Assembly: GCA_030271595.1 (NCBI GenBank)
Contig: JARXKO010000009.1
Coordinates: 1 to 17,684 of the forward strand
Reading direction: 5' to 3'
Length of the DNA stretch: 17,684 nucleotides
Source: Pseudomonadota bacterium
GTDB lineage: Bacteria; Pseudomonadota; Alphaproteobacteria; Sphingomonadales; Sphingomonadaceae
Part shown: one piece after another, positions 7,527 to 15,297 of the stretch
Position numbering within the stretch: the first letter of the stretch is position 1
Layout: each line of letters starts with the position of its first letter
Position numbers and translations under genes: made by a program
Notes under the pieces: generated by a model
Database searches by the model: none
What the model was told of the DNA's origin: nothing
Seen by the model: only the letters and a program-made list of their open reading frames with translations

Positions 7527-8953
7527 AATCCCGGCTTTCCGCAGTGCTCGCCGTCATGGTTATCACAAGCGGGTGCGCCACGGTCCAACCGAAACGGCCA
7601 GTATCGGCCCAGATGTGGCTGACCACCGCCGACGGTAATCAGAAACTTGCGCCGCAGCCGGCGCTGACTGCGGTTGCGGCCGGGCCGGCGGCGGCCGCGA
7701 TCTTTCTCGATCCCAACCAGCGCTTCCAGCAAATGCAAGGCTTTGGCGCTGCAATGACCGATGCCTCGGCTGAACTGCTCAGCAAGCTTGCGCCCGGCAA
7801 GCGGCGAGCGATCATGACCGAATTGTTCTCCCGCAAGAATGGTGGGCTGGGCCTCTCCTTCACCCGGCTTACGGTCGGAGCGTCCGATTTTTCGCGAACC
7901 CACTACAGCTATGACGACACGCCCTCGAACGTGCCCGACGTCGAGCTCCGCTATTTCTCGATTGAACCGGCGAGAAAATATGTCCTTCCCCGGATCAGGG
8001 AAGCACTGGCCATCAATCCCGATCTCAAGGTGATGATCAGCCCGTGGAGCGCGCCCGCCTGGATGAAGACCAGCAGGAGCCTGATCAAAGGCCAGCTGGT
8101 CGCGGAATATTATGCGGTGTTCGCGCGCTATCTCGCCCGGACGGTGGAGGCGTTCGCCAGCGGCGGGGTTCCGGTGGCGATGCTGACGATCCAGAATGAG
8201 CCGGACTTCGAGCCTGACAGCTATCCCGGGATGCGGGTCAATTCACCGGAGCGGGCGGTGATCATCGGGCGCTTTGTCGGTCCTGAATTCAAAGCCCGCG
8301 GGCTGAAAACCGAGATTCTCGATTACGATCATAATTGGGACAATCCCGAAATGCCGCTCGCGGTGCTGTCCGATCCTGCCGCGCGGGGGTTCGTGGCCGG
8401 GGTTGCCTGGCATTGCTATGAAGGCGACGTCCCCGCGCAGTCGCCGGTGCATGACGCATTTCCCGATAAGGACGCGTGGGAGACCGAATGTTCGGGTGGG
8501 GAGTGGTCGCCCAAGTTTGACGAAGTCCTGGGCTGGATGACCGACAAGCTGATCATCGGGGCGACGAACAATTGGGCGCGCGGGTCGCTGTTGTGGAATC
8601 TCGCGCTCGATCCCGCGCACGGGCCTCACCAGGGCGGTTGCGGCGATTGCCGCGGCGTGGTGACAATCGATCCCGCGACCGGCGCCATCACTCGCAACGT
8701 CGAATATTATGTGCTTGGTCATGCCAGCCGCTTTGTCCTTCCGGGCGCCTTTCGGATCGGCGCCACGGTTCACGACCAGGGCATCGAGCTCACCGCGTTC
8801 CTCAATCCGGACGGAAGCCGGGTCGCCGTGCTCCATCGTAAATCGGGAGACGACCCGGTGACGATCTTGATCGATGGCCAGCTCTATTCGGCTGCGCTTC
8901 CCAAAGGGTCGGTCGCGACCTTGCGCTGGCCCGCGCCGAGCTGGCGCCAGTGA
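7523..8953 (+). CDS. GH30 lipoprotein, beta-1,6-glucanase or beta-glucosidase type
   Basis: A 476-residue glycoside hydrolase family 30 enzyme related to glucosylceramidase. The N-terminus is a lipoprotein signal with lipobox ITSGC (Cys18). The (beta/alpha)8 barrel begins at QQMQGFGAAMTDASAELL (about 69-86). It carries MISPWSAPAWMKTS, the acid/base glutamate in IQNEPDFEP (E226) and the nucleophile in ETECSGGEW (E322). The C-terminal part, with HASRFVLPGA and AVLHRKSGDD, is the beta-sandwich side domain usual for GH30. In a laminarin-type operon the probable job is removal of beta-1,6-linked branches, as for GH30 subfamily 3; a subfamily 1-like beta-glucosidase is the alternative. The start ATG overlaps the halogenase stop (ATGA), and its own stop overlaps the permease start (GTGA), indicating coupled translation on both sides. 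Confidence 0.93.
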   Translation: MKSRLSAVLAVMVITSGCATVQPKRPVSAQMWLTTADGNQKLAPQPALTAVAAGPAAAAIFLDPNQRFQQMQGFGAAMTDASAELLSKLAPGKRRAIMTELFSRKNGGLGLSFTRLTVGASDFSRTHYSYDDTPSNVPDVELRYFSIEPARKYVLPRIREALAINPDLKVMISPWSAPAWMKTSRSLIKGQLVAEYYAVFARYLARTVEAFASGGVPVAMLTIQNEPDFEPDSYPGMRVNSPERAVIIGRFVGPEFKARGLKTEILDYDHNWDNPEMPLAVLSDPAARGFVAGVAWHCYEGDVPAQSPVHDAFPDKDAWETECSGGEWSPKFDEVLGWMTDKLIIGATNNWARGSLLWNLALDPAHGPHQGGCGDCRGVVTIDPATGAITRNVEYYVLGHASRFVLPGAFRIGATVHDQGIELTAFLNPDGSRVAVLHRKSGDDPVTILIDGQLYSAALPKGSVATLRWPAPSWRQ

Positions 8954-10251
8954 CCCTGCGCGCCGACGACTCGAGGCGCACTCTCTACGCCTTCGCGGCG
9001 GTCACGACCTTATTCTTCGCCTGGGGTTTCATCACTTCCAACAACGACCCCCTGCTGGTTGCCCTGCGAACGGCCTTCAGCCTCGATTATGCCGAGGCAC
9101 TGCAGACCCAGATCATATTCTTCGTCGCTTATGGGATGCTGTCCTTGCCGGCAGCCTGGCTGACCAGCCGCATCGGTCCGGTGGACATGATCCTTGGCGC
9201 TCTTGGGGTGATGGTGCTGGGGTGCCTGATGGTCGCCGCAAGCACCGCTGCCGTGCAATTCCCGCCAATTCTTGGCGGGTTGTTCGTGCTTGCCGCAGGC
9301 TTCACCGCAATCCAGGTCGCCGCCAATCCCCTGGCTGCCGAACTCGGTCCTGCCCGGCGCAGCCACTTCCGCTTGAACCTGGCGCAATCCTTCAACTCGC
9401 TCGGCGTGGTCCTCGGGGTTCACTTCGGATCGCTGGTGATGCTTGGTGATCCGACATTGAGGTCGGGTTCGGGCGCGGTTGCGGATATCGTGCATCGGAC
9501 CCAATTGCTCCAGGCGGTCAACCGCGCCTTTCTATCCATGGCGGCGATGCTCACCGCCCTGCTACTTTTTTTCGCCCTCATTCGACGTTTCCTGACCATG
9601 GTAGCTCCGAGCCGGGAAAGCACTCAACGAGCCGGCTCATTCGAGGCGCTGAAATCGCCCTGGGCGATGTTCGGTGCGATTGCGATCGGACTTTACGTCG
9701 GCGCCGAAGTGTCGATCGGAAGCATCATGATCAACTTCCTCAACCAGCCCCGCATTCTTGGCCTGCCCCTGGAAGCCGCCGGCAGCTTTCTTGCCAATTT
9801 CTATTGGGGCGGGGCGTTGATCGGCCGCATTGTCGGAACTGCGCTGCTGACGCGCGTGAGCGCTGACCGACTGCTGGTGATGGCTGGCACGGCGGCCGGC
9901 ATCCTGTGCCTGACGGTGTTGGCGGCAGACGGCCCGGTGGCCGGCTACGCAGCGCTTGGCATCGGGTTTTTCAATTCGATCATGTTTCCGACGATTTTCA
10001 CCCTCACCCTCGAGCGGTCCGGAGTGTCGCGAAATTCGACGTCGGGATTGTTGTGCGTAGCGATATTTGGCGGCGCGGTCCTGCCCGTGGCCGTCGGCGC
10101 GATCGCTGATCGCTTTGGCCTGAGCATGGCCTTCGCCGTTCCGCTTGCTTCCTATGCGTTCATCGCTGCTTTCGCCACCGCCGCCAACCGCGGCAACTCT
10201 CCGCTTGATGCAGCCGAGCCGCTGCGGGCAAGCCGTTCGCCACTCCCCTGA
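8950..10251 (+). CDS. FHS-family sugar:proton symporter (GluP/FucP-like MFS permease)
   Basis: A 433-residue inner-membrane permease with about 12 hydrophobic segments. The first carries the fucose/glucose/galactose permease signature FFAWGFITSNNDPL (about 22-35), with D33 aligning with the substrate/proton-coupling aspartate of FucP. The motif QVAANPLAAELGP after the fourth segment and FFNSIMFPTIFTL in the second half are also typical of the family. It should import the monosaccharide, most likely glucose, released in the periplasm by the GH3 and GH30 enzymes. The start is GTG at 8950, overlapping the GH30 stop as GTGA; no good Shine-Dalgarno is present, consistent with coupled translation. 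The stop is followed 12 bp later by the GH16 gene in the same reading frame. The exact sugar cannot be decided from the sequence. Confidence 0.92.
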   Translation: MTLRADDSRRTLYAFAAVTTLFFAWGFITSNNDPLLVALRTAFSLDYAEALQTQIIFFVAYGMLSLPAAWLTSRIGPVDMILGALGVMVLGCLMVAASTAAVQFPPILGGLFVLAAGFTAIQVAANPLAAELGPARRSHFRLNLAQSFNSLGVVLGVHFGSLVMLGDPTLRSGSGAVADIVHRTQLLQAVNRAFLSMAAMLTALLLFFALIRRFLTMVAPSRESTQRAGSFEALKSPWAMFGAIAIGLYVGAEVSIGSIMINFLNQPRILGLPLEAAGSFLANFYWGGALIGRIVGTALLTRVSADRLLVMAGTAAGILCLTVLAADGPVAGYAALGIGFFNSIMFPTIFTLTLERSGVSRNSTSGLLCVAIFGGAVLPVAVGAIADRFGLSMAFAVPLASYAFIAAFATAANRGNSPLDAAEPLRASRSPLP

Positions 10252-10263
10252 TCGGAGGTCATC

Positions 10264-11115
10264 ATGATTACCTGGCCGCTCGCCCTGCTGCTGTCCGCCC
10301 AATCGGCCTTCACCGTCACCAACTCGGCCTATGGCGGCCCGGTAGAGCGTCCGGCGAACGCACGGCTGGTCTGGAGCGACGAATTCGACGGTACCGCGCT
10401 CAATGCCGCGAAGTGGAAGTTCGAAACGGCGCGCAACAAGGACGGCTGGTGGAACGGGGAGCGCCAATATTATTCGGCTGGACGTGACCGGAACCTGCAC
10501 GTCGCGGGCGGTTTGCTGACGATCGAAGCGCGGCACGAGCGGCTGGACTCGACTCATTACCCCGACTGGGGCGGTCAAGATTACACCTCGGCGCGAATCT
10601 CTTCGAAGGGACCGGGCTGGACCTACGGATTCTACGAAGTTCGCGCTAAACTGCCTTGTGCCCGCGGCATGTGGCCAGCCATCTGGATGCTCCCGGCCAA
10701 CATGACGCAATGGCCAGACGACGGCGAGATCGACATCATGGAGCAGGTCGGCGCCGAGCCGAACCTGGTCTATGCAACCCTCCACACCGCACTGTTCAAT
10801 CACATCAGGAAGACCCAGCGCAGCGCGCAACGGTTGGTGCCGACCAGCTGCAGCGAATTTCACGTCTATCAGCTCGACTGGCAGGCGGACTCGATCACGA
10901 TCGGGGTCGACGGCCGGGGCATTTTGCAAGTGTTGAATAATGTTCCTGGCGGCAAGGGCGCATGGCCGTTCAACACCCCGTTCTCCATCATCCTCAACCT
11001 CGCGGTCGGCGGCGATTGGGCCGGCGCCAAGGGAATCGATGATGGTGCAATGCCCCAGCAAATGGACGTCGATTACGTGCGGGTCTGGCAATCGCCTGGA
11101 GGAGAGCGCGGATGA
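10264..11115 (+). CDS. GH16 endo-beta-1,3-glucanase (laminarinase type)
   Basis: A 283-residue glycoside hydrolase family 16 enzyme. The catalytic motif EIDIME (155-160) has nucleophile E155, helper D157 and acid/base E160, in the beta-bulge form found in laminarinases. Upstream are LVWSDEFDGTALNAAKW (about 35-51), WWNGERQYY and GFYEVRAKLPCARGMWPAIWMLP, also characteristic of the endo-beta-1,3-glucanase branch. GGDWAG and MDVDYVRVWQ close the jelly-roll fold. The inferred role is cutting the beta-1,3 backbone of laminarin-like glucan. GGAGG at 10254-10258 gives a strong ribosome binding site for the ATG at 10264. The signal peptide is odd: a hydrophobic segment (about 2-15) with no lysine or arginine before it. 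No earlier in-frame start exists, because the permease stop codon is in the same frame 12 bp upstream. The stop overlaps the next GH3 start (ATGA). Confidence 0.94.
   Translation: MITWPLALLLSAQSAFTVTNSAYGGPVERPANARLVWSDEFDGTALNAAKWKFETARNKDGWWNGERQYYSAGRDRNLHVAGGLLTIEARHERLDSTHYPDWGGQDYTSARISSKGPGWTYGFYEVRAKLPCARGMWPAIWMLPANMTQWPDDGEIDIMEQVGAEPNLVYATLHTALFNHIRKTQRSAQRLVPTSCSEFHVYQLDWQADSITIGVDGRGILQVLNNVPGGKGAWPFNTPFSIILNLAVGGDWAGAKGIDDGAMPQQMDVDYVRVWQSPGGERG
11098..11106 (+). promoter_or_regulatory. Ribosome binding site for the second GH3 gene
   Basis: GGAGGAGAG inside the end of the GH16 gene ends 5 bp before the ATG at 11112, which itself overlaps the GH16 stop. This supports the 11112 start over the in-frame ATG at 11157, which has only a weak AAGG in front of it. 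Confidence 0.6.
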
Positions 11116-13421
11116 CGAATCTCCAGCATCGACCTCGCTTGCAATGCAAGGCCAGGATGATCCCGACTAGGAAAATCGCCACGCTTGCAATGGCAGCGGC
11201 GGTGGCGTGCTTTGCCAGTCAGGCCGCGGGTGAGCCGGGGCCTGGAGCGCCCGCCGCCGTCGCTGCGGACAAGCCGTGGCTCGATCCCGGTCTTCCGCCC
11301 GATGCGCGCGCTCGCACGGCCGTCGCAGCAATGACCTTGGATGAAAAGCTACGTCTGGTCTTCGGCTTCTCCGACCAGGCGGTCACGGAAGTGTCGAAGG
11401 TCCCGGACGACGTCGTTTCCCCGGCGCTCAAGGCCTATGTGATTGGCCATGCGGTGAAAGGCTCGGCGGGGTTCGTGCCGGGCGTTCCGCGGCTCGGTAT
11501 TCCAGACCAGACCCAGACCGATGCTTCCATCGGGGTACGAAACAGCCTGATCCCGAGCACCGCCTTGCCATCTTCGCTGGCAACCGCGGCGAGCTTCGAT
11601 CCCGAGGTTGCGCGAGCGGGCGGCGCGATGATTGGCGCCGAAGCGCGCATGACCGGTCACAACACCATGTTGTCGGGCGGCGTGAATCTGGCGCGCGAGC
11701 CCCGCAACGGCCGCAACTTCGAATATGCCGGGGAGGATCCGCTGCTTGCCGGGACGATGGTCGGCGCGCTCATCAACGGCATCCAGTCCAATCACATCGT
11801 CTCGACGATCAAACACTATGCGGTGAACGACCAGGAAAGTCAGCGAATGACGCTCGACGTGACGATCTCCGCCGAGGCAATGCGCCAGTCGGACCTGCTC
11901 GCGTTCGAACTGGCGATCGAACAAGGGTCTCCGGGGTCGGTGATGTGTTCCTACAACCTCATCAACGGCCGCTGGGGCTGTGAGAACGATTATCTCCTCA
12001 ATACCGTTCTCAAGCATCATTGGGGCTTCAAGGGGTTCGTCATGAGCGACTGGGGCGCGGTCCATTCGACGGTCGGCGCCGCGAATAATGGCCTCGACCA
12101 GTTCACAGGTTTCTGCTGCCAGGCCGACAAGCCGTTTTTTGCACCGGGCCCGCTCAAGGCCGCATTGCAGGCCGGTGAGATTCCGCAGCGCCGGATCGAT
12201 GACATGGCGGAGCGCGTCTTATGGGCGCTGTTCGCCAAGGGCGCGGTCGATTACCCGGTCACGGTGGCGCCGATCAACTACGCGGCGAACGCTTTGGTCG
12301 CGCAAAAAGCCGCTGAGGAATCGCTGGTGCTGCTGAAGAACGATGGCGACCTGCTGCCGCTGCGCCATGTCAGGACGATCGCGATAATCGGCGGCAATGC
12401 GGACAAGGGCGTTATCGCCGGTGGCGGTTCGTCGGATGTCACCCCGGTTGGCGGCGCGATCATAATCAAGGATCATACGTTCCTGCCCTCGTCGCCGCTG
12501 GCGGCGCTGAGGGGCGAGTTGCCGCGGACAAGAATCGAATTTGATAGCGGGGACGATTTCGCCACTGCCGCTGCTTTGGCGGGCCGATCGGATGTCGCTA
12601 TTGTGTTTGTCACCCAGCACGACAGCGAGGGCTATGACGGTAGCCTCGTCCTGGCTGACAATCAGGACGCGCTGGTCGCAGCGGTTGCGAAGGCCAACCC
12701 CCGGACGATCGTGGTGGTCGAAAGCGGCGGCGCGGTTTTCATGCCCTGGGCAGCACAGGTGCCGGCCATCATCGAAGCGTTCTATCCTGGAATTCGCGGC
12801 GGTCAGGCAGTCGCGCGCATCCTGACCGGCAAGGTCAATCCGTCGGGCCACTTGCCGATCAGCTTCCTTGCTTCACCGGAACAGCTGGCGCACCCCGTCA
12901 TTGCGGGTTTGGACATGCCCGGCGATAGCCCGACCGACCTGGTGTACGACGAGGGCGCTGCAATCGGGTACAAATGGCTCGACGCAAGGGGATATCGTCC
13001 CCTGTTCTCGTTCGGCCACGGCCTCAGCTACACCCGCTTCGCGCTTTCGAACCTGGCAGTGCTCCCTGAAGGCAAGGCCATTCGGGTCACGTTCTCGATT
13101 CGCAACACCGGCAGGACTGCGGGCAAGGGCGTGGCGCAGGTTTATGTGGCGCCCGCGGACTGGCGCAAGGCGGGCTGGGAAGCACCAAAGCGGCTCGGCG
13201 CATTCGCCAAGGCGAGCCTCAAGTCCGGGCAAAAGAAGCGCTTGGAGCTCGTAGTCGATCCGCGCCTGATCGCGACCTATGAAGCCGCGGGCAATACTTG
13301 GCACATCAAGGCAGGAACCTATCGGCTGATGCTTGGCCAAGCGGCCGATGGCGAGATGCAACAAGCCGACCTCGAGTTGCCCGACAGTCGCTGGAGCGCA
13401 GCGAAGGCGATGCAACCATGA
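11112..13421 (+). CDS. GH3 beta-glucosidase, three-domain type with C-terminal fibronectin-like domain
   Basis: A 769-residue glycoside hydrolase family 3 enzyme of the BglX-like architecture. An N-terminal signal region (basic stretch, then a hydrophobic segment ending near ASQAAG) directs export; the alternative start at ATG 11157 would give a more usual signal peptide. The TIM barrel has KHYAVNDQES and the nucleophile in VMSDWGAVHS (D313). The second domain begins at AQKAAEESLVLLKNDGDLLPL and carries the putative acid/base E506 in DSEGYDG; the arginine usual after the YD of this motif is replaced by glycine (G510). A fibronectin type III-like domain follows (about 645-745, IRVTFSIRNTGRTAGKGVAQVYV). 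It is the last gene of the tightly packed operon. It probably finishes oligosaccharides to glucose and differs in domain layout from the first GH3, so the two may prefer different linkages or lengths. Confidence 0.94.
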   Translation: MTNLQHRPRLQCKARMIPTRKIATLAMAAAVACFASQAAGEPGPGAPAAVAADKPWLDPGLPPDARARTAVAAMTLDEKLRLVFGFSDQAVTEVSKVPDDVVSPALKAYVIGHAVKGSAGFVPGVPRLGIPDQTQTDASIGVRNSLIPSTALPSSLATAASFDPEVARAGGAMIGAEARMTGHNTMLSGGVNLAREPRNGRNFEYAGEDPLLAGTMVGALINGIQSNHIVSTIKHYAVNDQESQRMTLDVTISAEAMRQSDLLAFELAIEQGSPGSVMCSYNLINGRWGCENDYLLNTVLKHHWGFKGFVMSDWGAVHSTVGAANNGLDQFTGFCCQADKPFFAPGPLKAALQAGEIPQRRIDDMAERVLWALFAKGAVDYPVTVAPINYAANALVAQKAAEESLVLLKNDGDLLPLRHVRTIAIIGGNADKGVIAGGGSSDVTPVGGAIIIKDHTFLPSSPLAALRGELPRTRIEFDSGDDFATAAALAGRSDVAIVFVTQHDSEGYDGSLVLADNQDALVAAVAKANPRTIVVVESGGAVFMPWAAQVPAIIEAFYPGIRGGQAVARILTGKVNPSGHLPISFLASPEQLAHPVIAGLDMPGDSPTDLVYDEGAAIGYKWLDARGYRPLFSFGHGLSYTRFALSNLAVLPEGKAIRVTFSIRNTGRTAGKGVAQVYVAPADWRKAGWEAPKRLGAFAKASLKSGQKKRLELVVDPRLIATYEAAGNTWHIKAGTYRLMLGQAADGEMQQADLELPDSRWSAAKAMQP

Positions 13422-13458
13422 CTCGCGCGACCTCTGCCGACAGGATATAACCGCGGCC

Positions 13459-13839
13459 ATGCACAAGCGGACGATTTACCTGCTCGCATTGGTTGGGCTT
13501 TGCGGTTGCAGCCGGGCCATTGATCCGCCCGGTGACGCCCTCGCGCAGTCGCTTGCCGGGCGCGTTGCAGGAACCCCGCGGAGCTGTATCTCCATCAATT
13601 CCATCGACAATCTTCGCGTGATCGACCCCACCACGATCGGTTACGGTTCAGGCCCCACGATTTACGTCAATCAGCTTCGTGCTCCCTGTTCGGGGGCAAG
13701 GCAGCTGAACACGATCATCGTCGACGCCCATGGCAGCCAATATTGCAACGGCGACCATTTTCAGGTGGTCGAGCCCGGGTCGATCATTCCCGGCCCCGCG
13801 TGTTTCATGGGCGACTGGGTGCCATACCACCGGCCCTGA
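13459..13839 (+). CDS. Small lipoprotein of unknown function, DUF6491-like
   Basis: A 126-residue protein with a typical lipoprotein signal (MHKRTIYLLALVGLCGC, lipobox LCGC, Cys17). The mature part contains GRVAGTPRSCISINSI, IYVNQLRAPC, a GSQYCNGD motif and FMGDWVPYHRP at the end, with several conserved-looking cysteines. I recall this pattern (cysteine, GSQ-C-GD, closing VPY) from small Sphingomonadales lipoproteins grouped as DUF6491; this is memory, not a search. ATG 13459 is chosen over the in-frame start at 13333 because only it gives a signal peptide, and the longer form would overlap the GH3 gene. No Shine-Dalgarno is seen. A TATAAC hexamer at 13445-13450 lies only 8 bp before the ATG, so a nearly leaderless transcript is possible. 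A role in glycan use is not indicated. Confidence 0.75.
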   Translation: MHKRTIYLLALVGLCGCSRAIDPPGDALAQSLAGRVAGTPRSCISINSIDNLRVIDPTTIGYGSGPTIYVNQLRAPCSGARQLNTIIVDAHGSQYCNGDHFQVVEPGSIIPGPACFMGDWVPYHRP

Positions 13840-14067
13840 CCGGGGGTGAGTGCACGATCGTAGGCGACATCGAGGCCGGACAGTTGCTGGCGCAAGTACA
13901 CCCCAACCTTGCTGCGGCTTACCCTGAAATTACCGTCGAAGTTTGGCTCTATTGCCCGCACGCTCATGCGGTGCTTCGCCAGTCTGGCGGCAGGCGAAAA
14001 ACCGGATGCACAGCGCGCGTGGTGCAATGCTATGGCTGATGGGCATGAACGCCGGAACGGAACATCG
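13840..14067 (+). other. Leader region upstream of argG with a near-palindrome
   Basis: This 228-bp gap holds no convincing gene and no clear terminator. An open frame runs through most of it but matches nothing I recognise. The one structured element is CGCCAG-T-CTGGCG (13977-13989), nested in TTCGCC (13975-13980) and GGCGAA (13993-13998). It could be a DNA-binding site or a small leader hairpin. It is followed by A residues and not T residues, so it is not a rho-independent terminator on this strand. Confidence 0.35.
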
Positions 14068-15297
14068 ATGACCAACAAGAAGCTCAAGGTGGTGTTGGCC
14101 TATTCGGGCGGGCTCGACACGTCGATCATCCTCAAGTGGCTGCAGACCGAATATGATGCGGAAGTCGTCACCTTCACCGCCAACCTTGGCCAGGGTGAGG
14201 AGATTGAGCCAGCACGCGCCAAGGCCGAAATGCTTGGGGTCAGCCCGGAGAATATCTTCATCGAGGATCTGCGCGAGGAGTTCGTCCGCGACTACGTCTT
14301 CCCGATGTTCCGCGCCAACGCGGTCTATGAAGGTGATTATCTGCTCGGCACGGCGATTGCGCGGCCCTTGATCGCCAAGCGCCAGATCGAAATTGCTCGC
14401 GCCGTTGGCGCCGATGCCGTGTGTCACGGGGCGACCGGGAAGGGTAACGACCAAGTCCGGTTCGAACTTGGCTATTATGCGCTCGAACCCGATATCCGGG
14501 TCATCGCCCCGTGGCGCGAATGGCCATATGCGAGCCGCGATGCGCTGATCGATTTCGCCGAAAAGCACCAGATTCCAATTGCAACGGACAAGCGCGGCGA
14601 TGCGCCATTCTCGATCGATGCAAATTTGTTGCACTCGTCGTCAGAAGGCAAGGTGCTCGAGGATCCCGCCGTCGAAGCGCCGGAATATGTCCACCAGCGG
14701 ACGATTTCTCCCGAGGACGCGCCCGATACGCCGACCGTCGTCACCATCGACTTCGACCGCGGCGACCCGGTGGCGATCGATGGTCAGCGGCTGTCACCCG
14801 CGGCGCTTCTGACCGCGCTCAACAAGCTTGGCCACGACAACGGCATCGGCCGGCTCGACCTGGTTGAAAACCGCTTCGTCGGCATGAAGTCGCGCGGGGT
14901 TTATGAAACGCCGGGGGGCACAATCCTGCTCGCCGCGCATCGCGGGATCGAAAGCATCACGCTCGACGGGGGCGCGATGCACCTCAAGGATGAATTGATG
15001 CCGCGCTACGCAAGCCTGATTTACAACGGCTTCTGGTTTTCCCCGGAGCGCGAGATGCTCCAGGCCGCGATCGATCACAGCCAGTCCCAAGTCTCGGGCC
15101 AGGTCCGGGTGAAACTGTACAAGGGCAATGCGATGGTCATCGGCCGGTCGAGCTCGGCAAGCCTCTACGACCACGACCTCGTCACCTTCGAGGAGGGCAG
15201 CGGCAAGTACGATCACCGCGATGCGGCGGGGTTCATCCGGCTGACCGCGCTCCGTCTGCGCACGCTCGCGCAGCGCAAGGCGCGCTTAAAGTCCTAG
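14068..15297 (+). CDS. argG: Argininosuccinate synthase
   Basis: A 409-residue argininosuccinate synthase (citrulline + aspartate + ATP to argininosuccinate), the penultimate step of arginine synthesis, in the cytoplasm. The N-terminal ATP-pyrophosphatase loop is AYSGGLDTS (about 11-19), and the second signature [14 protein letters not shown] begins at H120. The length is normal for the family. The start is ATG 14068 ([15 protein letters not shown]); the frame is open back to 13909, but the extra 53 residues do not resemble the family and the known fold starts here. Upstream purines (GGAACGGAA) give only a weak ribosome binding site. It converges with argH and overlaps its end by 12 bp. The two genes for consecutive steps are therefore adjacent but on opposite strands and cannot share a transcript. 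Confidence 0.97.
   Translation: MTNKKLKVVLAYSGGLDTSIILKWLQTEYDAEVVTFTANLGQGEEIEPARAKAEMLGVSPENIFIEDLREEFVRDYVFPMFRANAVYEGDYLLGTAIARPLIAKRQIEIARAVGADAVCHGATGKGNDQVRFELGYYALEPDIRVIAPWREWPYASRDALIDFAEKHQIPIATDKRGDAPFSIDANLLHSSSEGKVLEDPAVEAPEYVHQRTISPEDAPDTPTVVTIDFDRGDPVAIDGQRLSPAALLTALNKLGHDNGIGRLDLVENRFVGMKSRGVYETPGGTILLAAHRGIESITLDGGAMHLKDELMPRYASLIYNGFWFSPEREMLQAAIDHSQSQVSGQVRVKLYKGNAMVIGRSSSASLYDHDLVTFEEGSGKYDHRDAAGFIRLTALRLRTLAQRKARLKS

Noticed and set aside
7722..7732. Half operator AGCGCTTCCA inside the GH30 gene.
   Set aside because: Only one arm is present and it lies in coding sequence of a conserved GH30 segment.
13743..14039. Open frame of 98 codons between the small lipoprotein and argG.
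   Set aside because: It overlaps the lipoprotein in another frame, has no ribosome binding site and no recognisable family, and reads like an arginine-rich shadow frame.
13909..14067. N-terminal extension of argG by 53 residues.
   Set aside because: Argininosuccinate synthases begin just before the AYSGGLDTS loop; the extension resembles no known domain.
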